This document shows positions 1 through 11,087 of a DNA stretch of 64,000 nt, in pieces (positions within the stretch are counted from its first letter, which is position 1; the number at the start of each line of letters is the position of its first letter). This DNA is from Rhizoctonia solani (Eukaryota > Basidiomycota > Agaricomycetes > Cantharellales > Ceratobasidiaceae), in contig NC_057373.1 of NCBI RefSeq assembly GCF_016906535.1, positions 2,046,001 through 2,110,000 on the forward strand. The letters run 5' to 3'. A model generated the notes under the pieces. That model saw only the letters and a program-made list of their open reading frames with translations. It ran no database searches and was not told the origin of the DNA. The position numbers and the translations under genes are program-made.

Positions 1-3000
1 GGGAAGAGCATTAATCAAGGTATGGGCTTAATAAAGGCTAGCATATACGAACCTGGCTTTTGACCGCAGATGGTACATGCGCTATACTTCTGCTTTTTCC
101 GGGTTTCTTCAGGTGGGCTGTTCGCAGGGCGTTTTGGCGCAGAAACCGAAGCGGCCGATGTGCCAGCTGCGACGCTCGGTTGCTGTATAATTGTAGGTGG
201 TACCGAAGAATGCGAAGAACTCGGGAGAGCGTGTGGCATCGTAGAGGTTTTGGGATCCGGGCGCACACTTGGATTGCCTGGAGGTACGCCGCGACCGGAG
301 GTGTTGACAGTAGGGTGTGCCGGCTGTGGCCCTGCTTCCATACGAGGGACCGTTCTATAGCCTGATGTATGTCCAATTTGGGCCCTGGCTGCTGCGTTGA
401 ACGCATCGGCAGTTGATGATGCGAATGTGGCGACTGGTCCGGGCTTAGCAAATGGAAGAGGAGCAGGGGTGGGACCGTAGTTGAGGGCGGCTGGTCCGTT
501 GTAAGCTTGTATCGAGATACCTGGGAAAGCACTAAAGGCAGAATAGCCAGGGTGTTCAACGGTAGTTGAAGGTCCAGGGTTGGGTCTAGATGCAGGTGGA
601 GGCGCAGGCATGTACTTTTTCGGGGCGCTTACATTCGATGTCATGGGTATTGTCGAAAGCTCTGCCATATCACCTACTGGTTCTTGAACGGCATTAGGAG
701 CTGATGGCTTTGGCTTCTTTGGCTTTGGCTTGGGATCTAGGATAGGTTTCGAAGGTGGTTTCACCTTGGAGGGGACGGAGTTGAGCTCCAGTTTATTAAC
801 CTGAGATACATCAAAACCTTGATCCTTTAGTTTCTTCTCAATGTGATGGAGAGCCCAGTACTGAAACGCATTAAGTGCCTAGCAAAAAAAGTGATGAAAT
901 AGCCACGAACTTACTTTGTGATCAGGTTCGTCCTCGTTGTCTGGACTGAGAATTTCCCGGTGCGTTTTGAGAAGCTGGTCAATGAGAGCCGACCCAGGAC
1001 ATCCGCCGGTTCCATGTCTTTTGCGGCAGTGAGGACAAAAATAAAGGCTGTTTCCGGGGCCTGCTTGAGAACCGATGGCTCCAGATGTGCTGGGCACCCC
1101 ATTAGGTTGCGCAGAGACATGCGAACTTGGGAGAGGGTGATTTGGCTTCCTTGGCTTCTTCGCTTTAGGTAGTTGCATTGTATACAGCATTTCGGTACTC
1201 GGGAAAATGCCTTGAGTCATACCAAGCGAGCCTGGCTGGTTGACCGTAGGTGGATGTCCAGGAGGGACCATAGAAGAGTTATTAGGAAAAGGAATCGGAG
1301 GAATTTCATTACCAAGCGGTGGGTAGGGATGGTCGTCAGAGCTGGGCGCCCCATCTGATCCAGCCTCGCTTCCACTGGATGACCCTTCGCCCACGGGCTT
1401 GAATTCTTTGTCTTTTTCCTCATCGCCTTCCTTCTCTTTCGAGCCTTGTTCCCTGGACTTCCTTTCTGGGGAATCCTCGACATCTCCTTCTCGATAGTTC
1501 TGCCAGAAATGAATCTTCAATTATAAAAAAGAATCCATGTAAGTTGTTACGCACCGCAATCGCTCGTTTACGAGCTCCACGTCCCATGAGCACCTGGGCA
1601 CGTCTCTTCTCTTTCTCCTCGGCTGCGCGTTTGATGACGCCAGCCCAAAAGTCGTCATCACCTTCTGTCTCCTGAGTGTCTTGGCCGACCTCGGTATTGC
1701 TTCCTTGACGATTCCAGACTTGCGCAAAATCGAACTTCATCCCACCGCCTTCGCCGGGTTGCTTCTCTTCGATCTTCTCGGTCTCCGCTCGGATAATGAG
1801 CTCCTCGACGTCTTTTTCGGTGTCTGCTCGACCCTTTGTTAGATCGAAAAAAAGTATATTTTACCAGGTTATACGCACACTTAATGTCTGAGGCTGATTC
1901 GCCGGGATTTTCGAATAGGGCCTTTGCACCGAACATAAGAATACCTTGGATGTCTTCTACCTCATCTTCATCTCCGAGCTTCTGAACAATAAGATGATCG
2001 AGGACGAGCTTCTTTTTGCCCATCATGAATATCTTCTCTTCATACGGGATCTTGTCAGTACACCCTTCGTAATGCCATAATTTTGACGTACCTTCTGCGG
2101 TATTCTTCGCCATGAATTTGAAAACTAGGATAATTTAAGCTTGCTATCGATTTTTTGGAGGCTTCACACTTTACCGATTACCCGATTTTTCTGTCCGTAA
2201 CTGTAAAGTAGAGCATTAGCATGTATGGTGAAATAGACGCTTGGGTAAATACCCACCGATGAGCTCTGGCAATTGCTTGCAGGTCTTGGTGAGGATTGAA
2301 ATCTACAAGGAAAAATTAGAAGGACCAGATCAAAACAAGTTGCTCCTTACCAGGATCGAATACACTAATATACGGTTTCGTTAGAGACACACCCTTCCAG
2401 GCGAAAAAGCACGTACATGACCGTGTCGGCGCTCCAAAGATTAACACCCACGCCACCTTTAGATCGCCGTAAGGCTAAATATCACTATTGCTAAGTGTAC
2501 AAAGCACTAACCTGCCCGAGTTGTGAGAATGTAGATAAAATATTCGGACCCCGGCTTATTGTATTCGTCGATTTCTTTTTGTCGAAGCGAAGATTTTGTA
2601 TCACCGTCCTGGTGCAAATATTATCAGCAAGATAAAGAGCTGTATGCGTCCTGGAACTCACGAGTCGCAGTAGTTTGTAGCCCTCCATGTTTAGGAAGTC
2701 CTCGATAATGTCCAACACGATTTTGAACTAGGGTTCGTGAGTAACTAAGGTAAACCAGAGAAAACACAACTAACCTGGGAGAACAGAAGGACTCGATGAC
2801 CTCTTTTCTTGAGTTGAGGCAGCATAATTTTGAGTAAGCGAAACTTGGCGCTTGCATCAATGAGTTGCTTATGAGTTTCCTCCGGCGACAAACCTCTCCT
2901 CTCCATGTCGGGCTGATTGAGGTACGGATGCTGAATGCACCTGCATAAACTGAGTTACGGAGGTTGATCGCTATAACAAGATACCTACTTTCTCATCTCC

Positions 3001-6000
3001 ATCAAGGCATTATGCAAAGCCGATTTTTTAGGGGCAGGGCCCTTGCGATTTTGATCCTTATCCGCCAATAGGCCTAGGCTCTGAATATTCGACTCTAAAT
3101 TATAGTTTTAGTACAGCGCATGTCAGCTTGACGCGATTCTCACCCAATATGGCTCGCACAATGTCCTTCTGGATCGGGACCAAAGAAACTGGGACGATGA
3201 CTTCATGCTATTGGGACTATTAGCTCAGAGTCGATCAAACTCGTGATTAACTCGCCTTGACTGGAAGATCCAATACCTCAGCTTTCTGACGACGTAGGAA
3301 GTAGGGTCGCAGTCTTCAGGTTATCTAGTTAGGAGATACGGGACAACAAAATAAGGGATATTCATACCTTTCGTGAAGTTGCGCGATAAGTTCCTCTGTC
3401 AGGTTATCCTGATCATATTCTTCTTCAAGCTCATCCAAATTATTCCAATTTGTGGGATCAAGAAAATTCATCAGGTTAAACAACTCGCGGATGTTGTTGT
3501 TCAATGGAGTCTGGGAATACGTTAGTTAAAACTAGCAATGTGGTAGATAGGTACATACCCCGGTCATCAAGATACGATGGATGGTATTTAGTTCGTTAAG
3601 CTTTCTAAATAAGAGACTTGAATCGTTTTTGACTTTCTGGAAGTCAGCTAGGTATTGTTTTAGTGGCTCGAATCACCCACGTCTTTGGCCTTCGTCAACA
3701 ACAACCGTTTCCCACCGACCGGGTTTCTTGAACACCTGATGGAACTCGGGTCCTGCAAGTGTTTCGTATGTGGTCACCAAGGCATGGTACATTTGATGTC
3801 CCTCGGTGTTCCACAGTTCGTACTTCTTAATCACTTGACGGGCCTTGGCTTCACCATTGAAGCGCACGACACGCACATGGGGAGCCCATCTCTCGAATTC
3901 ACGGATCCAATTGACTATAGTGGAGTTCGGGACAACGATCAGATGCGGATAGACATGTTCTGATACAAGCCTGCCAATAAGGCTGGTAAGCTGCACAGTT
4001 TTTCCCTATTCTGGGTGTCAGAAACTGTTAAGTCTTAAATAACACGCATATACATACCAGACCCATATCGTCCGCAAGAATGCTAGGCTGGAGGTTCCAC
4101 CAATTGCCGTAGAGCCATTGTAAACCTTGTACCTGTATGCCATCTTATAAATAATGTTCTGTGACGTCGACCTGATTGACTCACTTGGAAAGGCATCAGT
4201 TTCAGCGATTCATCTTCCAGCTTGGGTTGAAGATCCGTTCCAGACCAATGACTAAGGTCTCGGTGTGGGCGGTTATCGCGTTGTTTCTCTTCTGCCTTTG
4301 TTAATCGGACAACTTGGACAGCATGTGCAAAAAGGTATTGGGACACGGCACGCTTATAGGAGTCCCATTCCAAAGATCCCATCTTTGGAGGACTGTCCCA
4401 CACACCTGTATGTGCAATCAGACCACCAATAGAAGCGTATGGGTAGAAGAGCTCACGAACATTCATCATATTGTAGATCTTCGAACTTGAAGTAAACCCA
4501 TACTGCACGTTCGAGAAGCTCCTCGGCATTTGGCATTCTGCCTTCTCTCATCTCAAAGTCAGCCACTGATTCGCTCATATCGTTTGAAGGTTCTTCGCCA
4601 TCCACAAAGTGTGCCTCGGCCAGATCTCCGGATTCCGATTCAATTTCGTCCAGCTCATCCGAGTCTGCGACTCTGGTAGCTTTGCGCCTCTTTGTGCTTG
4701 TAGCACTTTTCGAGCCAGACTTTTTGGGTTTCAAACGACGCAAACGGAGATCCAGAACTCGGTCGATACGAAGCCATGCATTTGGTATACGCAGTTGAGC
4801 ATCAGGCATTGGGCCAGGAGTTTCCTCGTAAGAAGGTTTTGGTTTCACATCTCCTTCGACCGAGATGGACCGAGACTGAGCGAACGTAGGCAAAACATCC
4901 AGCGCCCGGTTAGCGGAGCTTTTATCCTTTTCCTTGTCATCGCTTTGTTCTGCCTTGCCGATCTTATCAAGAAATTCCTCGCTATCGTCTTCGAGGAGAT
5001 GCAATTTGGTTCCGTCCTTGAGAAAGTTCCGTAATAGGCCTTCGTGCATCGCGAGCATCCACATATGGGGAACCCACTCGACACGCTTGAATCCTCTTTC
5101 TTTAAATTTAACAAGATATTCTCTCGGAAGCATGTCTTTTGGCTTTGGGATTTGACCTCGCGCTAGCGTCTCTGTGGCGCCGGGTGGGTCAGGCCTCCAG
5201 CCCAAGATACTTTCTACGGGATACTTGAGTCGAAGACACTCATGACATTTCCATTGATCAGGACCAGGCTCCACGTATGCCTCAGCAACTTGAGACGCAG
5301 TATTCTGGTGTTTGTCGTTTGGGTCTCGTGGAGGTAGATGTTGCCAGTGCGCGGGACGTCGGCAAGTAATACAACGGAACAAAATCTGCGGTGCGCCGAG
5401 CGGCACATAACGCGAGCGAATCTCGCCAGGCTTAGCAGGTCCAAGTGGAGAGGGTCCAGAAGCAGAGCCACCAGTTTTGTTGGGAGTCTCCAAGTTGCTT
5501 GCTTTGTCGGGGGGCGGAGTATCTAAGTCGATAGCTTTGTCGGCGCTGGATCCTTCATCTGGGGCGGGTACCGGGCGATGAGCTGTCTCCTCTTTGCAAA
5601 TAATGCAACGACCTCCTTTGGCGCATTGTCCACAGATGAATTCGGTCGCTTCATCCAGCCAAATCTGTTTGCGCTTATCAACGAGCTCCGCATTATCATC
5701 CACCTCAACTCCTTCGGCGCGTTTTTCAGCCTTTGCCAAATCGTTCTCGTGCCGTTTGATTGTCATTAGAATTTCTTGTCTCTGTGCAGCACTGAGGCAG
5801 CCCCAATGTCCAACGACACAGCAGCGTAGGCAACGAATCCACCCGCCTAGGTTCTCGAGACGCTCCTCCTCAGGTTCGCTTGCCTCGTCGTCGTCGTCCT
5901 TCTTTCGCTGTCTACCGCGAGATTTCCCCTTCCCTTTGCGTCTCCTCAGTTTTTCGAGCATGTCAAAGGCAGATGGCTGGCCACAAGCTTCGCAATGTTG

Positions 6001-7120
6001 TCGGTGGCGGAGAAGAACAGCCTCATCCGCCTCGTCGTCAGAGTCAACCGCCTCGATGAAAGGTCGAACAATCCCGAGGCCTTGTATTGTCTGGCGCGGA
6101 CGTCGAGTACGTTTTATGTGGATAGGGGGATGCGCTTCTTCTTAGTATCACCGTCGGATGAGACAGTGTAATTGGAACCAGAATCAGCTTTGTCTTCAAA
6201 ATCCGATGACGAGCCAGCATTGTTGTTTCGGTTTAGATTTCGTAGCTTGCGAGTGGCTGGCTTTCTGTTGTTCCTGAATAATTCGTTAGCCCAAATGCGA
6301 GCTAAATATAAATTCTGGCGGACTTGTTATTTGTAGCAATGCGGGAGCTTTGCCTAACGGGGACATCGCTGTCGTCCCCGGAAGATATTGAAAGAACTTC
6401 GCTAGGCTCGCTCCCATATGCTGCACTGGAAGAACGGCTCGATTTGCCCCGAGTAGTCCTCTGAGGTTGTCGAGGTGGCTTAGAGTGATGTTTTAGTCGA
6501 TGCTTGGGGTTTACTTTCGTACTCGTCGGATCGAAATCAGAAAGTGTACCATCCTTCAGCTCACGCTCTGTGTGCATCCAATGATTTAACACTATCACGA
6601 GAGCCAAAAAAAAAAAATCAATGCCCACCGTATTCCTCTATAAGCTCTGGATATTTATTCTTCACCGAATGAGCAGTGAACTATGAGAAAATGTAGTGTC
6701 AGGATCGCATTGCGAATACTGGTCTATAAAGTGTACCCTGTAGATAACGCCTGATTCAACTGCGGCATAGTAGTAATACTTCCCGTTATTGCTGTATTCC
6801 CCGACAATCTTCTCAAGAATTGGAGCATCAACAACGTCGTCTGCTGGTGGCTCTGAGCTCTCTCCACTCGAGCCTACCGATCCAAAGCGTCTTGATAGAC
6901 GTGGGACTTGGATAAGTTCGTATTCGTGATGATTTGGGGGTAGTGGCGGGAGTTCAATCCAGAATTTAGGTGGCGGCTGAACGTCAGGCGAACCCGCCAT
7001 CGAAGAAGGCATTCCGGGTGATTTATGAGAAACCGATACGTTCTCTTCCTCGGATGAGTCCAGTACTTCTATGGCTTGGCCGTGTTCTGTCGCGGATTTG
7101 CCCGCCAGACTCCTGGCCAT
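1..7120 (-). CDS. Mit1/CHD-like SNF2-family chromatin remodeller (3' end outside window)
   Basis: A multi-exon gene starts at the ATG at 7118-7120 and runs off the window start. In order it encodes an acidic N-terminus, a chromo-like segment, and a Cys/His-rich PHD-type region (about 5960-5400: HCEACGQ, LRCCVVGHWGC, FICGQCAKGGRCIICKEE). A second chromo-like motif (REYLVKFKERGFKRVEWV) follows, then the SNF2 ATPase (walker region near 3990-4090; VVVDEGQR near 3680 in place of DEAH; LFSQF and HRYGQKN further on). Next come GKKKLVLDHLIVQ (about 2020) and a Pro/Ser-rich tail with CPHCRKRH and CTICGQK zinc-ribbon-like motifs. The DEGQR variant and PHD-plus-chromo layout match S. pombe Mit1, the remodeller of the SHREC silencing complex, rather than classical CHD1; this is family knowledge. 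A role in heterochromatin silencing is inferred. A single missing base near 6130-6134 appears to break the frame between KKKR and HPPIH. About 20 introns are present. Confidence 0.85.
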
Positions 7121-8997
7121 ATTAAAGGAAAATCAGTAAGCAAAGGGAAGCTCCAGCGCGTAGTGTTTGTTGACGAATTATTTGGCTAATCACGTGAATC
7201 GCCTACTCGAACAGACCGCCCCAGCCCAAGGTGAGGTAACTCAAATATACCTGTTTCCCTAAATTATCTTATCTCAAAACACTCTTGACAATGTTAATAC
7301 CGCTCTTCACTCCGCGCTCGCGGTGTGATCTAGGTGGAGGAGTCGGGATCGACTTCCTGAGGGAAAAGTACGGCAGGAGGCGGGTAGCGGAGCCGGGCCC
7401 AAAAAGAGTAGTAGATTCGAGCAAAGCGTGGGTAGGTGGGCCAACCATACGTCTACTATACAAAGCGAGACACGAATCAACAGAGAAGAGAAGAAAGAGA
7501 GTCCGAGATCAAAATGGCATACACCAAAGAAGAGAAAACGCGAGAGTTTGAGACAAAGTACAAAAAGGTTATACTAGCAACAGTAATAAGACAGGGTGAG
7601 GCGGGTGGGTGGCGTGAGATAAACCGTGCAGGCGCGCAACGGGGACGACTAGTGACAGTGTAGCGACTCGTCATCTCCACACTGGATATATGTGAGTACT
7701 GAATCTGGGTGCGACCAAATAAACGCGCACCTACCGCTAGCCATATACAAGGTCCCAGTTGGCGGAGTATATGTTTGCAGATCATGCGCACAATTCACGA
7801 GCATCGGAAGGCAAAGAGGATCCCTAAAAGGACAGGGGATCGCCTCCGTTGATTAGCGAATCTGGCGGGAAGTACTTGGAAGCAGCGGCGGCGCTCACCA
7901 AGAAGAGGCTGCGGGCCAATAGAAGATTAGGATGGGGCGATGGCAATCGCCGAAACATAACAAAACTGCGGGCGTGGGTTAGCGAACCCGGACGCATACA
8001 GTGAGGGAGGTACCTAAGCGCCGGCGCTTAAGAACGGTCCGAGCCCGAGTTCGCGCGTGCAGAACCCATGAGACTCCATCGAATACGGAATGATAAAAAA
8101 ACGGTTGTAGATCACAGGTGGTTCCTATATGCGATCACTACTATGAATATACACTCCGCTGATTCTACACCACTGCCCCCGTCGTCGCCGAAGTAAGCTC
8201 GGATGTGATGTTTGAGCGTGGTGTACTTCTCACCGTAAGCTTCACGGCGTATCTGGACGAGAACCAAATTTGTCGAGTTCAATAATACTTGACGAGTGAT
8301 TGGCGAATCAATCGTCAACTTCTTTGAATAAATTAGAATATGCGATTTTCCAAGCAGCACCCAACAGCGGACCCCATTTCCAGCGCTGTACTACTGTTTT
8401 TTGCGTTTATTATCGGTCGGGGAAGGCTATGAGCTGACTATATGCATATCAATGAAGCAGGGTTCTCTTAAACCGCTCCCTTCAAAGACTAAGGACGATA
8501 CCAATATAGCTCTATATACCCTTCGTCCAGCGGAATATCTGCTTCAATAAATTGAACTGACATGCATTACTTGGGGGGTGAAAAATGTCTCAAGACAGCT
8601 ATGAATGATGAGTATCAAGCCTCACAGTTACACAGATCACAAGGGAGTCACGGACTACAGGACAGGAGATGAATATTTGACCATAACTTTCAGGTCAGAT
8701 GAACAACATCCTTCGTGATCGGTGTGGATCACGGAAATCATACGTGTATCATGGTCATTTACGTTATAGGTTCTATTGACCGATTCAATTGCCTTAGCAC
8801 GAGCAACCCACGACTCGGGGAAGTATTGGGATACCTATAGCAGACAGCTCACTCTAAGTTTCCCATCGAGAACTCGGGCATCATTATTCGAAACCCCCAT
8901 GCAACGCTCGGCTGTCTTGAGGAAGTTGCTAGTGCTTGCTGCAGTAGAAACTTTACCTGTTTTATGCGAGCCCGATCGGGGGAGGTGGTAAGCACCA
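7121..8997. other. intergenic, 1.9 kb, no gene supported
   Basis: This stretch holds the presumed promoter of the Mit1-like gene (below 7200) and a purine-rich patch around 7450-7600 in the + reading. Short open frames in it have no splice-supported extension, no family signal and no consistent composition. I see no RNA gene or mobile element. Confidence 0.5.
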
Positions 8998-9007
8998 CTA
9001 TTTAAAC
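8998..9007 (+). promoter_or_regulatory. TATA-like box for the small secreted gene
   Basis: CTATTTAAAC lies about 60 bp upstream of the ATG at 9060, with a CA-rich leader (ACATCGCCAACAACAAG) between. The spacing suits a fungal core promoter. There is no experimental support. Confidence 0.4.
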
Positions 9008-9059
9008 AAGCCCCCGAGCAACATCGCCAACAACAAGCTCACTGTGACCAATAACGATT

Positions 9060-9692
9060 ATGCGCTTTGGCCCCAGTATCTCTGTTTTGTTGCTCACAGC
9101 TACCAGCTGTATGTCTACCCCGACTAAGGGTAGTATTGTGGGGGAAGGTGCATATGCTCGTGCGATATCGGGCAGCCAGCTCTATGGGTGCACCGGTATG
9201 TATTGCTATGGGTAATCCCAGTTTCACGATATGTTAACTATAAAACGATTTTAGGGAAGAATTTTGGAGGTCATTGTGAAACCACGCCCAAGTATATCGT
9301 CTATTTAGGTAGCGTCTAATACAAGTATTGTTGACACCTGCCCCATATACAGTGGCCAGACTGGCGTCTGCACTCCCACGACAGGAATGTTCCGCAACAA
9401 TTTAATCTCCGTAAGGGCTCTAAGATATGGTGCTTACTTGTACCAAGGCATGTATGCGTAGTCGTCTGTTTATTCCTGTACCAACGTCCTTCGCAGGGGA
9501 TAATTGCTCCGGCCCTTACATTTGGGTAGATACAGAAGGCTGGGGAAATATTGGGGACACTATGGTAAGTTTTGTATGGGTGGCGGTAGTTGAACTGTTC
9601 AGCTGAATCCTACAAAAACAAAAACAAAACAGTATAGGTCTTATAATACGCCAACTCCTTGCTTGCCTCCACGTTGCAGCCCTGCAGCTTAA
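9060..9692 (+). CDS. putative small secreted cysteine-containing protein, five exons
   Basis: The ATG at 9060 begins MRFGPSISVLLLTATSC, a plausible short signal peptide. Proposed exons are 9060-9195, 9255-9291, 9353-9410, 9497-9564 and 9603-9692, all with GT-AG borders. Joined, they read through segments such as GSQLYGCTG, NFGGHCETTP, VCTPTTGMF, DNCSGPYIWVDTEGWG and a C-terminal PTPCLPPRCSPAA before TAA at 9690. The exon 3/exon 4 junction is out of phase by one base at the GGG following the acceptor (9497), which fits the one-base deletions seen elsewhere here. About 130 residues and at least six cysteines after the signal are consistent with a secreted effector-like or structural protein. 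I recognise no family. The last exon is the least certain. Confidence 0.45.
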
Positions 9693-9700
9693 GCTGCAGG
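9681..9700. repeat. perfect 20-bp palindrome at a predicted stop codon
   Basis: CCTGCAGCTTAAGCTGCAGG equals its own reverse complement over all 20 bases, centred on TTAA. It contains two PstI-type CTGCAG cores and overlaps the TAA stop proposed for the small secreted gene. It could form a hairpin in the transcript (terminator or 3'-UTR element) or be chance. Confidence 0.6.
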
Positions 9701-9828
9701 TGTTTAGCTTTGTATGTGAATAAATACATAGTTGTTCTACGTCAAAATTCCAATCATTCATGACAACCAGCAAGTAAACGCGTGGTTGCTCATTAACTTG
9801 GCGAGATGCTCAAATTCATTGCTGGCGT

Positions 9829-10139
9829 CTAGTAGGCGCGCTTGATGTAGTCTAAGGTGGGGTTGATGGGCACGCTGCCTCTATTTCAGTTAGCCTGTTC
9901 CTGAACCATGCTAAGGCTACATACTTATCATCAACTTTAATTGACACGGTGGCATCGTAACTCCAGCTCAATATCTCGAGCCGCTCGCGGTACCATAGTG
10001 CCTTTATCCACAAGCCTAACATAGCAATCAGCAATATCGTCGCACATGCACGAGTTTGTCGGAGTGAATCTTTAGTGTTGTTTCCGAACCCCCTGCCCAA
10101 GACGAGGGTGGAACTCTGAGCCCAACTCCGCGCATATAT
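9829..10139 (-). CDS. possible small gene, unknown function
   Basis: On the minus strand an open segment containing ERLEILSWSYDATVSIKVDDK is followed by a strong 44-nt intron (GTATGT ... GGCTAACTGAAATAG). The next exon reads GSVPINPTLDYIKRAY and ends at TAG (9829-9831). The splice signals and sensible joined reading are the evidence. The 5' part is not resolved: the start may be an ATG near 10130 or an internal ATG near 10023. No family is recognised. It lies tail-to-tail with the small secreted gene and head-to-head with the candidate at 10183, around a shared TATATA sequence near 10130. Confidence 0.35.
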
Positions 10140-10182
10140 AGTGCCGTCTCAAAAGAATTGTTAGGTCAGCCTCTCTACATAC

Positions 10183-10439
10183 ATGCATTTTCAGTGGATT
10201 AACATTATGGCAATAGGTCTCTTCGCTGGAGAGATAAACGTGGTTGCTCTTCCTATTCTGGCGCTTAGTTTTGGCAAAAGTAGGATAGTCCGCTCTTTAG
10301 TTAGAGAGCAAAGGCGGGGTACCACAAGGAACCGGCTTTACGCTTGTATCGGTGAGCATGACCAGTCCCAGAGTCTATAGCCACTTTCTGCGTCTGAATA
10401 CCACGGGTCCAGGAAATGATTTTGAAGGGTTGTGTAAGT
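10183..10439 (+). CDS. possible small secreted protein, unknown
   Basis: The ATG at 10183 lies about 50 bp downstream of CATATATAG and opens with a hydrophobic stretch (MAIGLFAG, VVALPILALSFG) that could be a signal peptide. If a 34-nt intron (GTAGGATAG ... GCAAAG) is removed, the frame continues as SGVPQGTGFTLVSVSM, then RVYSHFLRLNTTGPG and GLCKYIPV, and stops at 10437. The intron is short and its donor poor, so the model is weak. It is listed because it forms a cluster with the two small genes beside it. Confidence 0.25.
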
Positions 10440-11087
10440 ATATACCAGTGTAAGCCAGCTTCACTTGTGGTATGGGCATTTAACGCATACCACCAAGAAA
10501 GTCTTCAGCTTGGCGCGTGCATGTCGACCCCAAATGAACTTCGTGGCTGGTCAGCATCGGCGAGAACGCAGGGAGGTAGGGCATTTTTATACCAGGGTGA
10601 GTTCCCTTGCTTCAAGGTCTACCGGAGAAATCTCACATTGCAAGGATAGAGGAAGGTTGTACTGGTGGGTCTGTCGAGATCGATGTGAATGGCGTTAGTG
10701 GTATCGGGGGCGTTCTGGTACGATAGGTTCAAATTCAAACATGGGATTTGATTGTATCTTGACGAGAGATGGGTGTGCAGTATGATCCTGGTTCGTCTCC
10801 TCATAGTCTCAGACATAACACAGGGCATGAGGCACGATAAGGCATTGAATGCGTCGAGCCCAATCGTGGACATTGAGAAATATGCAGATGCGTGCAAATT
10901 TGATCGAGCTTGTGAAACAGCCTCATTAATAACCATGTACAAGTATTTAACCAAGCTCGCGATTTGCGGGAAGAGCAATAAAATATATGTACTGTTGGTC
11001 GGGTGAATAGAGACAGTAGAGATAGGTAAATATAGAAAGCAAGATATCCCGAGGTTAGACAAAGCCACTGCGCCTGTGAATGGAGTG
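10440..11087. other. intergenic, no gene supported
   Basis: This stretch lies downstream of the six-BRCT gene and probably holds its 3' UTR. A 175-codon minus frame covers it, but it starts outside any supported gene, overlaps the last BRCT exon in another frame and has no family signal. Confidence 0.5.

Noticed and set aside
5594..6145. 183-codon plus-strand frame
   Set aside because: It is antisense to the PHD region of the Mit1-like gene, whose Cys/His pattern is clear on the minus strand.
10710..10740. tRNA B-box-like GGTTCAAATTC
   Set aside because: No A-box or acceptor stem can be paired around it.
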